Below, piece by piece: positions 9,228 to 17,993 of a stretch of 64,000 nt of DNA; position 1 is the first letter of the stretch, and every line of letters starts with the position of its first letter. This stretch comes from Azospirillum oryzae (GTDB taxonomy: Bacteria > Pseudomonadota > Alphaproteobacteria > Azospirillales > Azospirillaceae). A program made the position numbers and the translations under genes. The stretch covers positions 186,001 to 250,000 of the forward strand of contig NZ_VTTM01000001.1 of assembly GCF_008364795.1 (NCBI RefSeq). The letters run 5' to 3'. The notes below the pieces were generated by a model. It had not been told where the DNA came from. It saw only the letters and a list, made by a program, of their open reading frames with translations, and searched no databases.

Positions 9228-11030
9228 ATGACTGACCTTTCGCACATCCGCAATTTCTCGATCATCGCCCACATCGACCATGGCAAGTCGACCCTTGCCG
9301 ACCGGTTGATCCAGCAGTGCGGCGGCCTCGACGCGCGCGAGATGCGCGAACAGGTGCTCGACAGCATGGATATCGAGCGCGAGCGCGGCATCACCATCAA
9401 GGCCCAGACCGTCCGCCTGCTCTACAAGGCCGAGGACGGCAAGCAGTACACGCTGAACCTGATGGACACCCCCGGCCACGTCGACTTCGCGTACGAGGTC
9501 AGCCGGTCCTTGGCCGCCTGCGAGGGCTCGATCCTGGTGGTCGACGCCTCCCAGGGCGTCGAGGCGCAGACGCTCGCCAACGTCTATCAGGCGATCGACA
9601 ACAACCACGAGATCATCCCGGTCCTCAACAAGATCGACCTGCCCGCCGCCGAGCCGGAGCGGATCAAGCAGCAGATCGAGGACGTGATCGGCCTCGACGC
9701 CTCCGACGCGGTGGAGATCTCGGCCAAGTCCGGCCTCAACATCGGCGCGGTTCTGGAGGCGGTGGTCAAGCGCCTGCCGCCGCCCAAGGGCGATGCCGAT
9801 GCAGCCCTGAAGGCCCTGCTGGTCGATTCCTGGTACGATCCGTATCTCGGCGTCGTCATTCTGGTGCGCGTGGTCGACGGTGTGCTGAAGGTCGGGCAGA
9901 AGGTGCGCTTCATGGCCGCCGGCTCGGCCCATGACGTCGACCGCGTCGGCGTCTTCACGCCGAAGGCGCTGCTGACCGGCGAACTGCGGCCGGGCGAGAT
10001 GGGCTTCATCACCGCCGCGATCAAGGACATCACCCAGACCAAGGTCGGCGACACCATCACCGACGAGCGCAAGCCGGCGAGCGAAGCGCTGGCCGGCTTC
10101 AAGCCGTCCATCCCCGTGGTGTGGTGCGGCCTGTTCCCGGTCGACGCCGCCGATTTCGAGCGGCTGCGCGACAGCCTGGGCAAGCTGAAGCTGAACGACG
10201 CCAGCTTCCATTACGAGGCGGAGACGTCGGCGGCGCTGGGCTTCGGCTTCCGCTGCGGCTTCCTCGGCCTCTTGCATCTGGAGATCATCCAGGAGCGGCT
10301 GGAGCGCGAGTTCAACCTCGACCTCATCACCACCGCGCCGTCGGTGGTCTACAAGCTGACGATGACCGACGGGACGGTGCGGGACCTGCACAACCCGGCC
10401 GACATGCCCGATGTGATGCGGATCGACCACATCGACGAGCCGTGGATCAAGGCGACGATCATGCTGCCCGATGAGTATCTGGGCGGCGTCCTCCAGCTGT
10501 GCACCGAGCGGCGCGGCCAGCAGATCGAGCTGACCTACGCCGGCTCCCGCGCCATGCTGGTCTACCGGCTGCCGCTGAACGAGGTGGTGTTCGACTTCTA
10601 CGACCGGCTGAAGTCGATCAGCCGCGGCTATGCCAGCTTCGACTACCAGATGGACAGCTATGAGGAAGGCGACCTCGTCAAGCTGTCGATCCTGGTGAAT
10701 GCCGAGCCGGTGGACGCCCTGTCGATGATCGTCCACCGCAGCCAGTCCGAACGCCGCGGCCGTCAGCTGTGCGAACGCCTGAAGGAACTGATCCCGCGCC
10801 AGCTTTTCAAGATCGCCGTCCAGGCCGCCATCGGCGGCAAGATCATCGCCCGCGAGAGCATCAGCGCCATGCGCAAGGACGTGACCGCCAAGTGCTACGG
10901 CGGCGACATCAGCCGCAAGCGCAAGCTGCTGGACAAGCAGAAGGAAGGCAAGAAGCGCATGCGCCAGTTCGGCCAGGTCGAAATCCCGCAAAGCGCCTTC
11001 ATCGCGGCGCTCAAGATGGGCGACGAGTAA
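9228..11030 (+). CDS. lepA: Elongation factor 4 (ribosomal back-translocase LepA)
   Basis: LepA is a translational GTPase that binds stalled ribosomes and promotes back-translocation or late subunit assembly. The 600-aa protein has all G motifs: [14 protein letters not shown] (G1), [15 protein letters not shown] (G3) and NKIDLP (G4), followed by EF-G-like domains and the LepA-specific C-terminal domain with [20 protein letters not shown]. The start at 9228 gives the family N-terminus; its upstream region has a poor Shine-Dalgarno. It is monocistronic, with its own promoter candidate and a strong terminator. Confidence 0.98.
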   Translation: MTDLSHIRNFSIIAHIDHGKSTLADRLIQQCGGLDAREMREQVLDSMDIERERGITIKAQTVRLLYKAEDGKQYTLNLMDTPGHVDFAYEVSRSLAACEGSILVVDASQGVEAQTLANVYQAIDNNHEIIPVLNKIDLPAAEPERIKQQIEDVIGLDASDAVEISAKSGLNIGAVLEAVVKRLPPPKGDADAALKALLVDSWYDPYLGVVILVRVVDGVLKVGQKVRFMAAGSAHDVDRVGVFTPKALLTGELRPGEMGFITAAIKDITQTKVGDTITDERKPASEALAGFKPSIPVVWCGLFPVDAADFERLRDSLGKLKLNDASFHYEAETSAALGFGFRCGFLGLLHLEIIQERLEREFNLDLITTAPSVVYKLTMTDGTVRDLHNPADMPDVMRIDHIDEPWIKATIMLPDEYLGGVLQLCTERRGQQIELTYAGSRAMLVYRLPLNEVVFDFYDRLKSISRGYASFDYQMDSYEEGDLVKLSILVNAEPVDALSMIVHRSQSERRGRQLCERLKELIPRQLFKIAVQAAIGGKIIARESISAMRKDVTAKCYGGDISRKRKLLDKQKEGKKRMRQFGQVEIPQSAFIAALKMGDE

Positions 11031-11040
11031 GGATACGGAA

Positions 11041-11065
11041 AGGCGGACTTCGGTCCGCCTTTTTT
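11041..11065 (+). terminator. Intrinsic terminator of lepA
   Basis: AGGCGGAC and GTCCGCCT form an 8-bp stem closed by a TTCG tetraloop and followed by six T residues. Confidence 0.95.
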
Positions 11066-11189
11066 GTGCAGACCGGCAATTCCGTACAACCTGCGCAACA
11101 AACCGGCCGCTCGGGTGTCATCACGGCTGAGGACGGTGCCGCGCCTGCGCGGCGCCTCCCCTGTTGTGGTTCAATTCCGGGAGGATGAC

Positions 11190-11786
11190 ATGCGCAAGTT
11201 TCTCGCCGCCGCGGTTCCGGCCCTGATGCTGATGGCCGTCGCCGCGCCGGGCCATGCCCAGACCAGCGGCTCCGCCAGGGCCAATGCGGTTGCCAACGGC
11301 ACGATGGACAGCGGCGCCCGCGACGTCCAGGCCAGCCGGGACATGATCGGCAAGCGGGTGGTCCACCGCCATGGCGGGCCGGTCGCCGGCACCGTCCAGA
11401 ATGTCACCACCGACGCAGAGGGCCAGACGATGGTCGAGTTGAAACTCGCCAAGTCCGGCCAGACCGTCATGCTGCCGCCGGCCTCCTTCGAACGGCGGGG
11501 CAAGCAGATCATCGTCATGCAGGACGCCAGCGAGCTGCAGCAGCTCGCCCAGTACAGCAATCAGGCCAACACCGGCTACGGCAGCTCGACGGGCGGAAAC
11601 ATGGGCGGCCAGATGGGCGGCTCCATGGGCGGTATGGGGTCCGGCGCCATGAACCGCGGGTCGATGGACAGCGATTCGATGAACCGCGGCACCATGAATC
11701 AGGGCTCGATGAATCAGGGCACTATGGGCAACGGCACGATGAACCGTGGCACCATGTCGCCGAACCAGCCCGGCATGGGCCAGTAA
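11190..11786 (+). CDS. Secreted PRC-barrel-like protein with Met/Asn/Gly-rich repeats
   Basis: The 198-aa protein has a signal peptide (cleavage near GHAQ, residue 24), then a PRC-barrel-like segment (about 50-115: DMIGKRVVHRHGG ... VMLPPASFERRGKQI). A C-terminal low-complexity tail (about 130-198) is built of MNxG(T/S) units such as MNRGTMNQGSM. PRC barrels are small beta-barrel adaptors; the periplasmic role here is unknown. GGGAGG lies just upstream of ATG 11190. A second PRC-like lipoprotein is encoded at 48676-49158. The methionine-rich tail could bind a soft metal such as copper, which is speculation. Confidence 0.75.
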   Translation: MRKFLAAAVPALMLMAVAAPGHAQTSGSARANAVANGTMDSGARDVQASRDMIGKRVVHRHGGPVAGTVQNVTTDAEGQTMVELKLAKSGQTVMLPPASFERRGKQIIVMQDASELQQLAQYSNQANTGYGSSTGGNMGGQMGGSMGGMGSGAMNRGSMDSDSMNRGTMNQGSMNQGTMGNGTMNRGTMSPNQPGMGQ

Positions 11787-11804
11787 GTGGGCCGGTAATC
11801 CGTC

Positions 11805-11841
11805 ACCGGAGGCGGACGGCCGAACCGCCCCCGCCTCCGGT
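11805..11841. terminator. Bidirectional hairpin between convergent genes
   Basis: ACCGGAGGCGG (11805-11815) pairs with CCGCCTCCGGT (11831-11841). It lies between the stops of the PRC-like gene and the asparaginase gene. The T-tract is poor on both sides. Confidence 0.5.
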
Positions 11842-11848
11842 CAGCAAT

Positions 11849-12937
11849 TCAATCCCCGATCACCGTCAGCTCGCCCGCCTGCGGCACCGGCATTGCCGCC
11901 TTGACCGCCTCGGCGTCCAGGCCGCCGGCCAGCAGGCAGACCAGCTTGGCGTAGCTGGCCTCCGGCGTCATGTCATAGGCGCCGACCGCCCCGACGGCGC
12001 CCAGCCCGGTGGCATAAGCCCCCGGCAGCACCGCGCCACGCTGCACCTGGGTGTTGTCCATCAGCACGACCCCGGCCTTCACCGCCGCCGACAGGGCGCC
12101 GAGGAAGTCCGGATCGGTCGGGCCGTTGCCCTCGCCGAAGGCCAGCAGCACCGCCCCCTTCGCCGCCGGGCTGGTGCCGGTCAGCATCGCCGACACCGTG
12201 CTCGCCCGAATGCCGGGATAGAGCCACAGCATGACGACGGAGAACCCCGCCAACGCCGCCGGCAGGGCGTCCAGCGCGGCCAGCCGCCTGGACCGGTTAT
12301 CCGGCTCGGCCAGTGAAACGCTCTTGTCCGGCATCGGCAGCCAATAGGGCTCGTTGCGGGCGACGACGCTGCCGACAGTGGCGAGCGGCGGGAAGTTCGG
12401 CGAATCGAAGCCGGCGAAGCGGTTGGCGTCGACCTTCGACGAGCGGTTGCCGCGCAGCAGCCTGGTGTCGAAATAGACGCAGACCTCCGGCACCGGCAGG
12501 GTCCCCGCCACCACGATGGCACCGACCAGATTGGCCGGGGCGTCGCTCAGCGTGAAGGACAGCGGCACCTGCGATCCGCTGAACACCACCGGCTTCGACA
12601 GGCCGGGCAGCAGGAAGGACAGGGCCGACGCGCTGTAGGCCATGCTGTCGGTGCCGTGCAGCACGACAAAACCGTCATACTGGTCATAGACCGACAGCAG
12701 CCGCCGGGCGATGGCGACCCAATCCGCCGGCGTCATGTTGGAACTGTCGAGCGTGCGGTCGAACCAGCCCATCGTCCAGCTCAGGTCCGGGTAGTCCTGC
12801 ACCCGATGGTCCGACAGGCCGGGCACCGCCAGGGCCAGCTTCTCGAATTCTGCACCCGGCACCGGGGCCAGCGCCCCGTCGGGATTGGTCACGCACCCGA
12901 TGGTGCCCCCGGTATACAGCACATAGACCCGCGACAT
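11849..12937 (-). CDS. L-asparaginase (bacterial type I/II family)
   Basis: Hydrolyses L-asparagine to aspartate and ammonia. The 362-aa protein carries both active-site signatures: YTGGTIG (residues 8-14, nucleophilic Thr12) and VLHGTDSMAYSASALSF. There is no signal peptide, so it should be cytoplasmic (type I-like). The minus-strand gene is followed by a shared hairpin and has no operon partner. Its product, ammonia, fits the nitrogen-economy theme of amtB, but no regulatory site was found. Confidence 0.93.
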   Translation of the reverse strand: MSRVYVLYTGGTIGCVTNPDGALAPVPGAEFEKLALAVPGLSDHRVQDYPDLSWTMGWFDRTLDSSNMTPADWVAIARRLLSVYDQYDGFVVLHGTDSMAYSASALSFLLPGLSKPVVFSGSQVPLSFTLSDAPANLVGAIVVAGTLPVPEVCVYFDTRLLRGNRSSKVDANRFAGFDSPNFPPLATVGSVVARNEPYWLPMPDKSVSLAEPDNRSRRLAALDALPAALAGFSVVMLWLYPGIRASTVSAMLTGTSPAAKGAVLLAFGEGNGPTDPDFLGALSAAVKAGVVLMDNTQVQRGAVLPGAYATGLGAVGAVGAYDMTPEASYAKLVCLLAGGLDAEAVKAAMPVPQAGELTVIGD

Positions 12938-12988
12938 CGCCCGTTCCTCCCGGCTTTCTTGTCGGCGGCAGGATAGGCTGGCGCCCGC

Positions 12989-13195
12989 CTATTTCTCAAG
13001 GCACAGCCGGTCCCGCACCGACGTCGGCGCAGGCTCCGCCACCAGGGCACGCCCGAAGCCTGCAACGACGGCCGGCATCGGATTGTAGGCGAGGCGGAAG
13101 CGCCGCGGCTCCGGCACCGACGGCGCAGGCATGACAGGCAACTCCATCCGGGCGGCCCCGAGAACCGCACCGGTCCAGGCGGCGAACAGCGACAT
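12989..13195 (-). CDS. Small hypothetical protein divergent from a LysR gene
   Basis: A 68-aa reading frame starts at ATG 13195 with GGAG 9 nt upstream. It is proline- and arginine-rich in the middle (PSVPEPRRFRLAYNP) and starts with a short hydrophobic stretch. I recognise no family. Its divergent placement next to a LysR regulator, with a dyad between them, makes it a possible regulator target. In a high-GC genome a frame this short could be spurious. Confidence 0.4.
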   Translation of the reverse strand: MSLFAAWTGAVLGAARMELPVMPAPSVPEPRRFRLAYNPMPAVVAGFGRALVAEPAPTSVRDRLCLEK

Positions 13196-13264
13196 GATCG
13201 GACACTCCAAAGGGATCGGAGACCGACAATGGGGCGGGCGCGATTCCCTTGGAAACGAATAGGC

Positions 13265-13290
13265 ATTATGCCGTCATCACGGTTCGTAAT
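13265..13290. promoter_or_regulatory. Candidate LysR operator dyad
   Basis: ATTATG-CCGT (13265-13274) faces ACGG-TT-CGTAAT (13279-13290): an interrupted palindrome with inner arms CCGT/ACGG and outer arms ATTATG/CGTAAT, lying between the divergent small gene and the LysR gene. LysR proteins usually bind such imperfect dyads and autoregulate. Confidence 0.45.
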
Positions 13291-13354
13291 GACCGCGCCG
13301 TTGCGGACCGGCCGGCGCTCTGCTTGAATAAGCGGCAACTTCCGGTTCCACGCC

Positions 13355-14323
13355 ATGCCCGCCAATCTCGATACCGACCTGCTGCGCGCCTTCGTCGCCG
13401 TCGCCGACAGCGCCAGCTTCACCCGTGCCGGCGAAAGGCTGGGCCGCACCCAGGCGGCGGTCAGCCAGCAGGTGCGCCGGCTGGAGGACACGGTGGGCAA
13501 GCGCGTGTTCGAACGCGACACCCACGGCGTGCGCATGACCCGCGACGGCGAGGTGCTGCTGGCCTATGCGCGGCGCATGCTGACCCTGAACGACGAGGTG
13601 CTGGCCCTGATGCACCGCAGCCCGACGGTGGCCAGCGTCCGCATCGGCACGCCCGACGATTACGCCACCATGCTGCTGCCGGAAATCCTGGCCCGCTTCA
13701 ACGCCGCCTATCCCGAGGTGATGGTCGAGGTCATCTGCGACAACAGCCCCGATCTGGTGGCGGAGATCGACAAGGGCCGCTACGACCTCGCTCTCGTCAC
13801 CCGCAAGGCCGGCGAGGCCGGCGGCGAGCTGGTGCGGCAGGAGCCGGTGGCCTGGGTCGCCCCGCCGCTCGACCCCGTGCCAACGCCGGGACATCGCCCG
13901 GTGGAAAGCCTGGATCCGCTGCCGCTGGCGCTGTTCCCCAAGGGCTGCGTCGTGCGCGACCTTGCCGTCGCCGCGCTCGACGGCATCGGCCGCGACTGGC
14001 GCGTCGCCTTCACCAGCAAGAGCGTCGTCGCCGTCCATGGCGCGGTGATGGGCGGGCTGGGGGTGACGGCGATGGAATGTTGCACCGTCCCGCCCAGCCT
14101 GCGTCGCATCGGCGCGGCGGAGGGGTTTCCCGGCCTGCCGGACGTCGACATCGCCCTGCACCGCGCCCGCGGTACGGCGCCCAAGCCGGTGCGGCTGCTG
14201 GCAGACGCCATCCACGACCTCGTCGGCCATGACTTGGCGGGCCGCCGGGGACCGGGCCTCGCCCCGCCGGTGTCCGCGAAGGAAGTCGCCCCCATCAGCC
14301 GTGCCATGAAAGCAGTGCCATGA
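13355..14323 (+). CDS. LysR-family transcriptional regulator
   Basis: The 322-aa protein has the LysR winged helix-turn-helix at the N-terminus (about 5-65: TDLLRAFVAVADSASFTRAG then LGRTQAAVSQQVRRLE), followed by a periplasmic-binding-like effector domain (RIGTPDDYATMLLPEIL onward). The effector is unknown. The stop overlaps the ATG of the next gene (ATGA), so the two are co-translated. A dyad upstream may be its operator. Confidence 0.93.
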   Translation: MPANLDTDLLRAFVAVADSASFTRAGERLGRTQAAVSQQVRRLEDTVGKRVFERDTHGVRMTRDGEVLLAYARRMLTLNDEVLALMHRSPTVASVRIGTPDDYATMLLPEILARFNAAYPEVMVEVICDNSPDLVAEIDKGRYDLALVTRKAGEAGGELVRQEPVAWVAPPLDPVPTPGHRPVESLDPLPLALFPKGCVVRDLAVAALDGIGRDWRVAFTSKSVVAVHGAVMGGLGVTAMECCTVPPSLRRIGAAEGFPGLPDVDIALHRARGTAPKPVRLLADAIHDLVGHDLAGRRGPGLAPPVSAKEVAPISRAMKAVP

Positions 14324-15333
14324 ATGCCGTGCCGACCCGCCGCCTGCTGCCGGTACTCGCCGTCGCCCTCGCCTGGGCCGGGCTCTTCGCCGCCACCCCG
14401 CCGGCGCGGGCACAGAGCCCTGTCGCCATCGGCGCTCCGCTGACCGGCGAGGTGGTGCTGAACCGCGACATCGAGGTGCGGATCGGCCCCAGCGAGGACG
14501 CGCGCATCGTCATGACGCTGAAGCAGGGCAAGGCGCTGAACGCGCTCGGCACCCCGCGCGGCACCTATTGGACGGAGGTCGCCATCGGCGGCCAGCCCAT
14601 CGGCTATGTTCCCGCCGATTCGCTGGACCCGGCGCTGATGGTCACCGGCCGGCCGGCCATCGGCGGCGAGGGGCCGCGGGCGCACAAGCCCGCCGGGCCA
14701 GCCAAACCCGACTCGGCCAAACCCGACTCGGCCAAACCGGACTCGGCCAATCCCGGTTCCGGCAAACCGCCGGCCAACGCTTCCCTGCCCCACCGCAGCG
14801 CCGCCGTCGTGCCGCGCGCGGCCTGGGACAAGGCGGCCCAGACCCCGGCGGAGGGCTATGTCGTCGCCGCCGGCCCGATCTCCGCCACCGAGATCCTGAG
14901 CAACCGCAAGCGGCGCCCCTTCACCCTGCGCCAGGGCGACGTGGTGGCGCTGATCGGTGCCGCGAACGGCGAGGCGACTCTGGCCCTGCCCGCCGGCACC
15001 CGCGCGCTGGCGCCGGTCCAGGGGCTGGTCGGGGTGGTGGCGCCCTACCCGCTGCCGGGCATGCCGCCGGTGGAGCCGGGCATGCTCTACGGCATCAAGC
15101 TGGGCGAATATGTCAGCTATTCCGAGGGTCTGCGCGCCTGGAAGGAGTTCACCGCCGGACCGGGCAGCGCCTATCGCGACCTGCCGCCGATGGTCTGGCC
15201 GGTGTTCCGCAAGGGACGCCTCCTGTATGAGGTCGGGGTGGCCCCCTTCACCCGGCTGCAGGTCGACACCGCCTGCGGCACGTTGGCGCAACGCGGACTC
15301 GATTGTACGGTGATCGAGCTGGATACATTCTGA
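14320..15333 (+). CDS. Secreted SH3-like protein with C-terminal SPOR-like region
   Basis: The 337-aa product has a signal peptide (cleavage near ARAQ, residue 32), an SH3b-like domain (about 40-110, ending GQPIGYVPADSL), a linker with tandem KPDSA repeats (about 128-145) and a C-terminal part ending MLYGIKLGEYVSYSEGLRAW ... VDTACGTLAQRGLDCTVIEL that resembles a SPOR/sporulation-related fold. Such proteins usually associate with peptidoglycan; the assignment of the C-terminus is tentative. It overlaps the LysR stop by 4 bp and is probably in one operon with it. Confidence 0.7.
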   Translation: MNAVPTRRLLPVLAVALAWAGLFAATPPARAQSPVAIGAPLTGEVVLNRDIEVRIGPSEDARIVMTLKQGKALNALGTPRGTYWTEVAIGGQPIGYVPADSLDPALMVTGRPAIGGEGPRAHKPAGPAKPDSAKPDSAKPDSANPGSGKPPANASLPHRSAAVVPRAAWDKAAQTPAEGYVVAAGPISATEILSNRKRRPFTLRQGDVVALIGAANGEATLALPAGTRALAPVQGLVGVVAPYPLPGMPPVEPGMLYGIKLGEYVSYSEGLRAWKEFTAGPGSAYRDLPPMVWPVFRKGRLLYEVGVAPFTRLQVDTACGTLAQRGLDCTVIELDTF

Positions 15334-15394
15334 TAGCCTTGCGCATCTGGGCCGGCCGCGCCCTTCCTCATGACCCTTTCACGATCGAAGAGCC

Positions 15395-17161
15395 ATGACC
15401 GACGCCGACCCGACTGGACCAGAGGACGACGCCCGAACCGATCCGGCACCGGAAAGCGGTGACGAGGATCTGGTGTTCCTGGACGATACCGCCCCGGAGG
15501 AGGAGCAGGGCGCGGAGGAGCCGCCCGGCAGCCGCTGGACCATGCTGATCGTCGATGACGAGCCGGAGGTCCATGCGATCACCAAGCTCGTCCTGTCCGA
15601 TTTCGCCTACAAGGGGCGCAAGGCGCGCTTCCTGTCCGCCCATTCGGCGGCGGAGGCGCGGCGGATCCTGGCACGGGAAAGCGACATCGCGCTGATCCTG
15701 CTCGACGTGGTGATGGAGACGGAGGATGCCGGCCTGCGGCTGGTCCACCACATCCGCGAGGAGCTGCGCAACCGCAACGTCCGCATCATCCTGCGCACCG
15801 GCCAGCCGGGACAGGCGCCTGAACGGGCGGTGATCCTCGATTACGACATCAACGACTACAAGGCGAAGACCCAGCTGACCGCCCAGCAGCTGTTCACCAC
15901 CACGGTCGCGGCGCTGCGCTCCTACGAGGACATCGTAACCATCGACGCCAACCGCCGCGGCCTGGAGAAGATCATCGAGGCGTCGTCGTCGCTGTTCCGC
16001 GCCCGCTCGATGAAGCTGTTCGCGGCGGGCGTGCTGACCCAGCTGTCGGGCCTGCTGGGGGTGGGGCCGGACGCCATCCTCTGCATGCAGCGCGGCGGCG
16101 CCGGCGCGGCCGGCTGCACCCCGTCGGGATGCGCCTCATCGGGATGTCCCACCAGCCTCTATGTGCTGGCCGGGTCGGGCCGGTTCGAAACGCTGATCAA
16201 CGAGCCCGCCGCCGGCCATGTCGACCCTTCGGTGCTGGATGCGGTGACCGCCTGCCTGGAAAAGCAGGCGCATGCCTATGCCGGCGACCATTGCACGCTC
16301 TACATCCGCACACCGAACGACCGCGAAACGGTTGTCTATCTGCGCTCCAACCGGCCGCTGTCCGAACTCGACCGCAAGTTGATCGAGGTGTTCTGCGGCA
16401 AGATCTCCGTCGGGTTCGACAATCTGCACCATTACGAACAGCTCTACCGCGCCCAGCAGGGCACGCTGGCGGCGCTGGCCGATCTGGCCGAACGTGGCCG
16501 CGGCGCGCTGGGCACGGACGGCCCGGCGGCGGAGATGACGGCCGAAGTGACCGCCGAAGTGACGACTGAAATGGCCGGAGGCAGCCGCTTCAGCCGCTCG
16601 CTGCGCATCGCCGCGATCACCGAACGGATCGCCCGCCGCCTGCATGCCGACGGTCTGTTCCCCGAGTCGCTGGACGAGTCGACACTGGAGATCATCGGGC
16701 TTGCCGCCATCCTGCACGACATCGGCAATGCGGCAGTCGACCCGGGCATCCTGTCGAAGCCCGGCCCGCTCGACCCGACGGAACGCAGCGCCATGCAGAC
16801 CCACACGGTGGCCGGCGCCGCCCTGCTGCACCAGGCCAGCCATCTGGCCGACGGCCCGACCCATCTGCATCTGGGGGCGGCGGTGGCGCGCTGGCATCAC
16901 GAGAATTGGGACGGCACCGGCTATCCCGACGGCCGCACCGGGGCGGCGATCCCGCTGTGCGCCCGCATCGTCGCCGTCGCCGATGCCTATGACGCGATGA
17001 CACGCGACCGACCCTATCGCCCGGCGCTGGACCGCGCTCACGCCGTGGAGGAGATCCGGCGGCTGACCGGCCTGCGCTTCGATCCGGCGGTGGTCGATGC
17101 CTTCCTCGCCGTGCTGCCGGAGATCGACCGGCCCGGTTCCGGGGCAGGCCCGGCGGCCTGA
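15395..17161 (+). CDS. Response regulator with DUF3369 and HD-GYP domains (predicted cyclic-di-GMP phosphodiesterase)
   Basis: The 588-aa protein has an acidic N-terminus (1-46), a receiver domain (about 48-165; VDDE at 53-56, phosphoacceptor D104 in ILLDVVME), a DUF3369 sensor-like region (about 185-345) and an HD-GYP domain (about 398-570). HDIGN (441-445), H470, HH (501-502) and DGTGYP (506-511) are present, but the residue where the first metal His/Glu is expected looks like Ser/Arg. HD-GYP domains hydrolyse c-di-GMP. DUF3369 contains an unusual C-x10-C-x4-C-x4-C cluster (230, 241, 246, 251). A receiver-only gene lies convergent downstream. Confidence 0.88.
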   Translation: MTDADPTGPEDDARTDPAPESGDEDLVFLDDTAPEEEQGAEEPPGSRWTMLIVDDEPEVHAITKLVLSDFAYKGRKARFLSAHSAAEARRILARESDIALILLDVVMETEDAGLRLVHHIREELRNRNVRIILRTGQPGQAPERAVILDYDINDYKAKTQLTAQQLFTTTVAALRSYEDIVTIDANRRGLEKIIEASSSLFRARSMKLFAAGVLTQLSGLLGVGPDAILCMQRGGAGAAGCTPSGCASSGCPTSLYVLAGSGRFETLINEPAAGHVDPSVLDAVTACLEKQAHAYAGDHCTLYIRTPNDRETVVYLRSNRPLSELDRKLIEVFCGKISVGFDNLHHYEQLYRAQQGTLAALADLAERGRGALGTDGPAAEMTAEVTAEVTTEMAGGSRFSRSLRIAAITERIARRLHADGLFPESLDESTLEIIGLAAILHDIGNAAVDPGILSKPGPLDPTERSAMQTHTVAGAALLHQASHLADGPTHLHLGAAVARWHHENWDGTGYPDGRTGAAIPLCARIVAVADAYDAMTRDRPYRPALDRAHAVEEIRRLTGLRFDPAVVDAFLAVLPEIDRPGSGAGPAA

Positions 17162-17209
17162 AAGGCGGGATGGAGCAACCCTACCCCCGCCCGCTTATCG
17201 ACTGCACTC

Positions 17210-17623
17210 CTACCGGCTGCAAAGGGCCTCGACCGCCTCGCGCAGCGGCCCGACCTGCACCGGCTTCAGCAGCAGCTGGCAGCCCAGAAGTTCGGCCTCG
17301 TCGCGCCGTTCGGGCGTGCTGTCGCCGGTCAGGATGATCGCCGGGATCTGCTGCCCGGTTTCGGCACGGACGCGCTCCACCACCTCCCGCCCGGTACGGC
17401 CGGCCGGCAGGTAATGGTCGGCGATGATCAGGTTCGGCGCCCGGTCCAGACCGCCGAGCTGAGCCTCCAGCGCAGCGGCGCTCAGCGCCTTCACCACCTC
17501 GTACCCCCAGCCGTCCAACAGGATCGCCAGCCCCTCGACAATCGAGCGGTCATCGTCCACCACCAGGATCAGCGGCCTGACGGACTCCGGTTTGGTTGCC
17601 TGACTGTCTGTAGGATCAGCCAT
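17210..17623 (-). CDS. Single-domain response regulator (receiver)
   Basis: The 137-aa protein is one receiver domain: acidic pocket VVDDD, phosphoacceptor Asp in LIIADHYLP and the conserved Lys in LLLKP. There is no output domain. It resembles receivers found at the end of hybrid histidine kinases, so it may relay phosphoryl groups or act by protein contact. ATG 17623 follows GGGAG; a longer frame to 17674 was rejected. No histidine kinase is adjacent, and it converges with the HD-GYP regulator. Confidence 0.88.
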   Translation of the reverse strand: MADPTDSQATKPESVRPLILVVDDDRSIVEGLAILLDGWGYEVVKALSAAALEAQLGGLDRAPNLIIADHYLPAGRTGREVVERVRAETGQQIPAIILTGDSTPERRDEAELLGCQLLLKPVQVGPLREAVEALCSR

Positions 17624-17922
17624 TGATTTCTCCCGCTCCGTCGCTTGCACCAAATTGGACATCGGGCATGCCAAGGCAATGCAAGCGCCGCCTGTGGCCT
17701 AACCGTGACATTGGACGCATCATGGGCTTACCAGGGGTAAACAATCCCAAAGCCGGATTTTCCCATAAAACATTGCCCCGCCGTCAAACACTGAATTGCA
17801 ACAATCGTCATCAGGATTTTCCCTTAGCGAATGCACTCAAGACTCTTCAATCAGCGATTCATCATATGATTGGGCAATCGGTGGTTTGAAAAGACCCTTT
17901 CGTGACTCCTTCGGCGAAAACA
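17624..17922. other. Non-coding gap, nothing assigned
   Basis: A relatively AT-rich gap between the receiver gene and the pheT terminator. It contains the palindrome ATCATATGAT near 17860, but I see no gene, tRNA or convincing promoter. Confidence 0.4.
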
Positions 17923-17954
17923 AAAAAAGAGCCCCCGCCGGAACGGAGGCTCTA
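17923..17954 (-). terminator. Intrinsic terminator of the rpmI-rplT-pheST unit
   Basis: On the minus strand AGAGCCTCCG...CGGGGGCTCT forms the stem, followed by seven T residues. It sits 40 nt past the pheT stop. Confidence 0.88.
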
Positions 17955-17993
17955 TTCTTGAACAGCAGGAGTTTCAACCTTTGGAGGATAGTC

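Noticed and set aside
12989..13229. A second overlapping minus-strand frame (77 codons) in the region of the small gene divergent from LysR
   Set aside because: It begins without a ribosome-binding site and is out of frame with the better-supported 68-aa reading.
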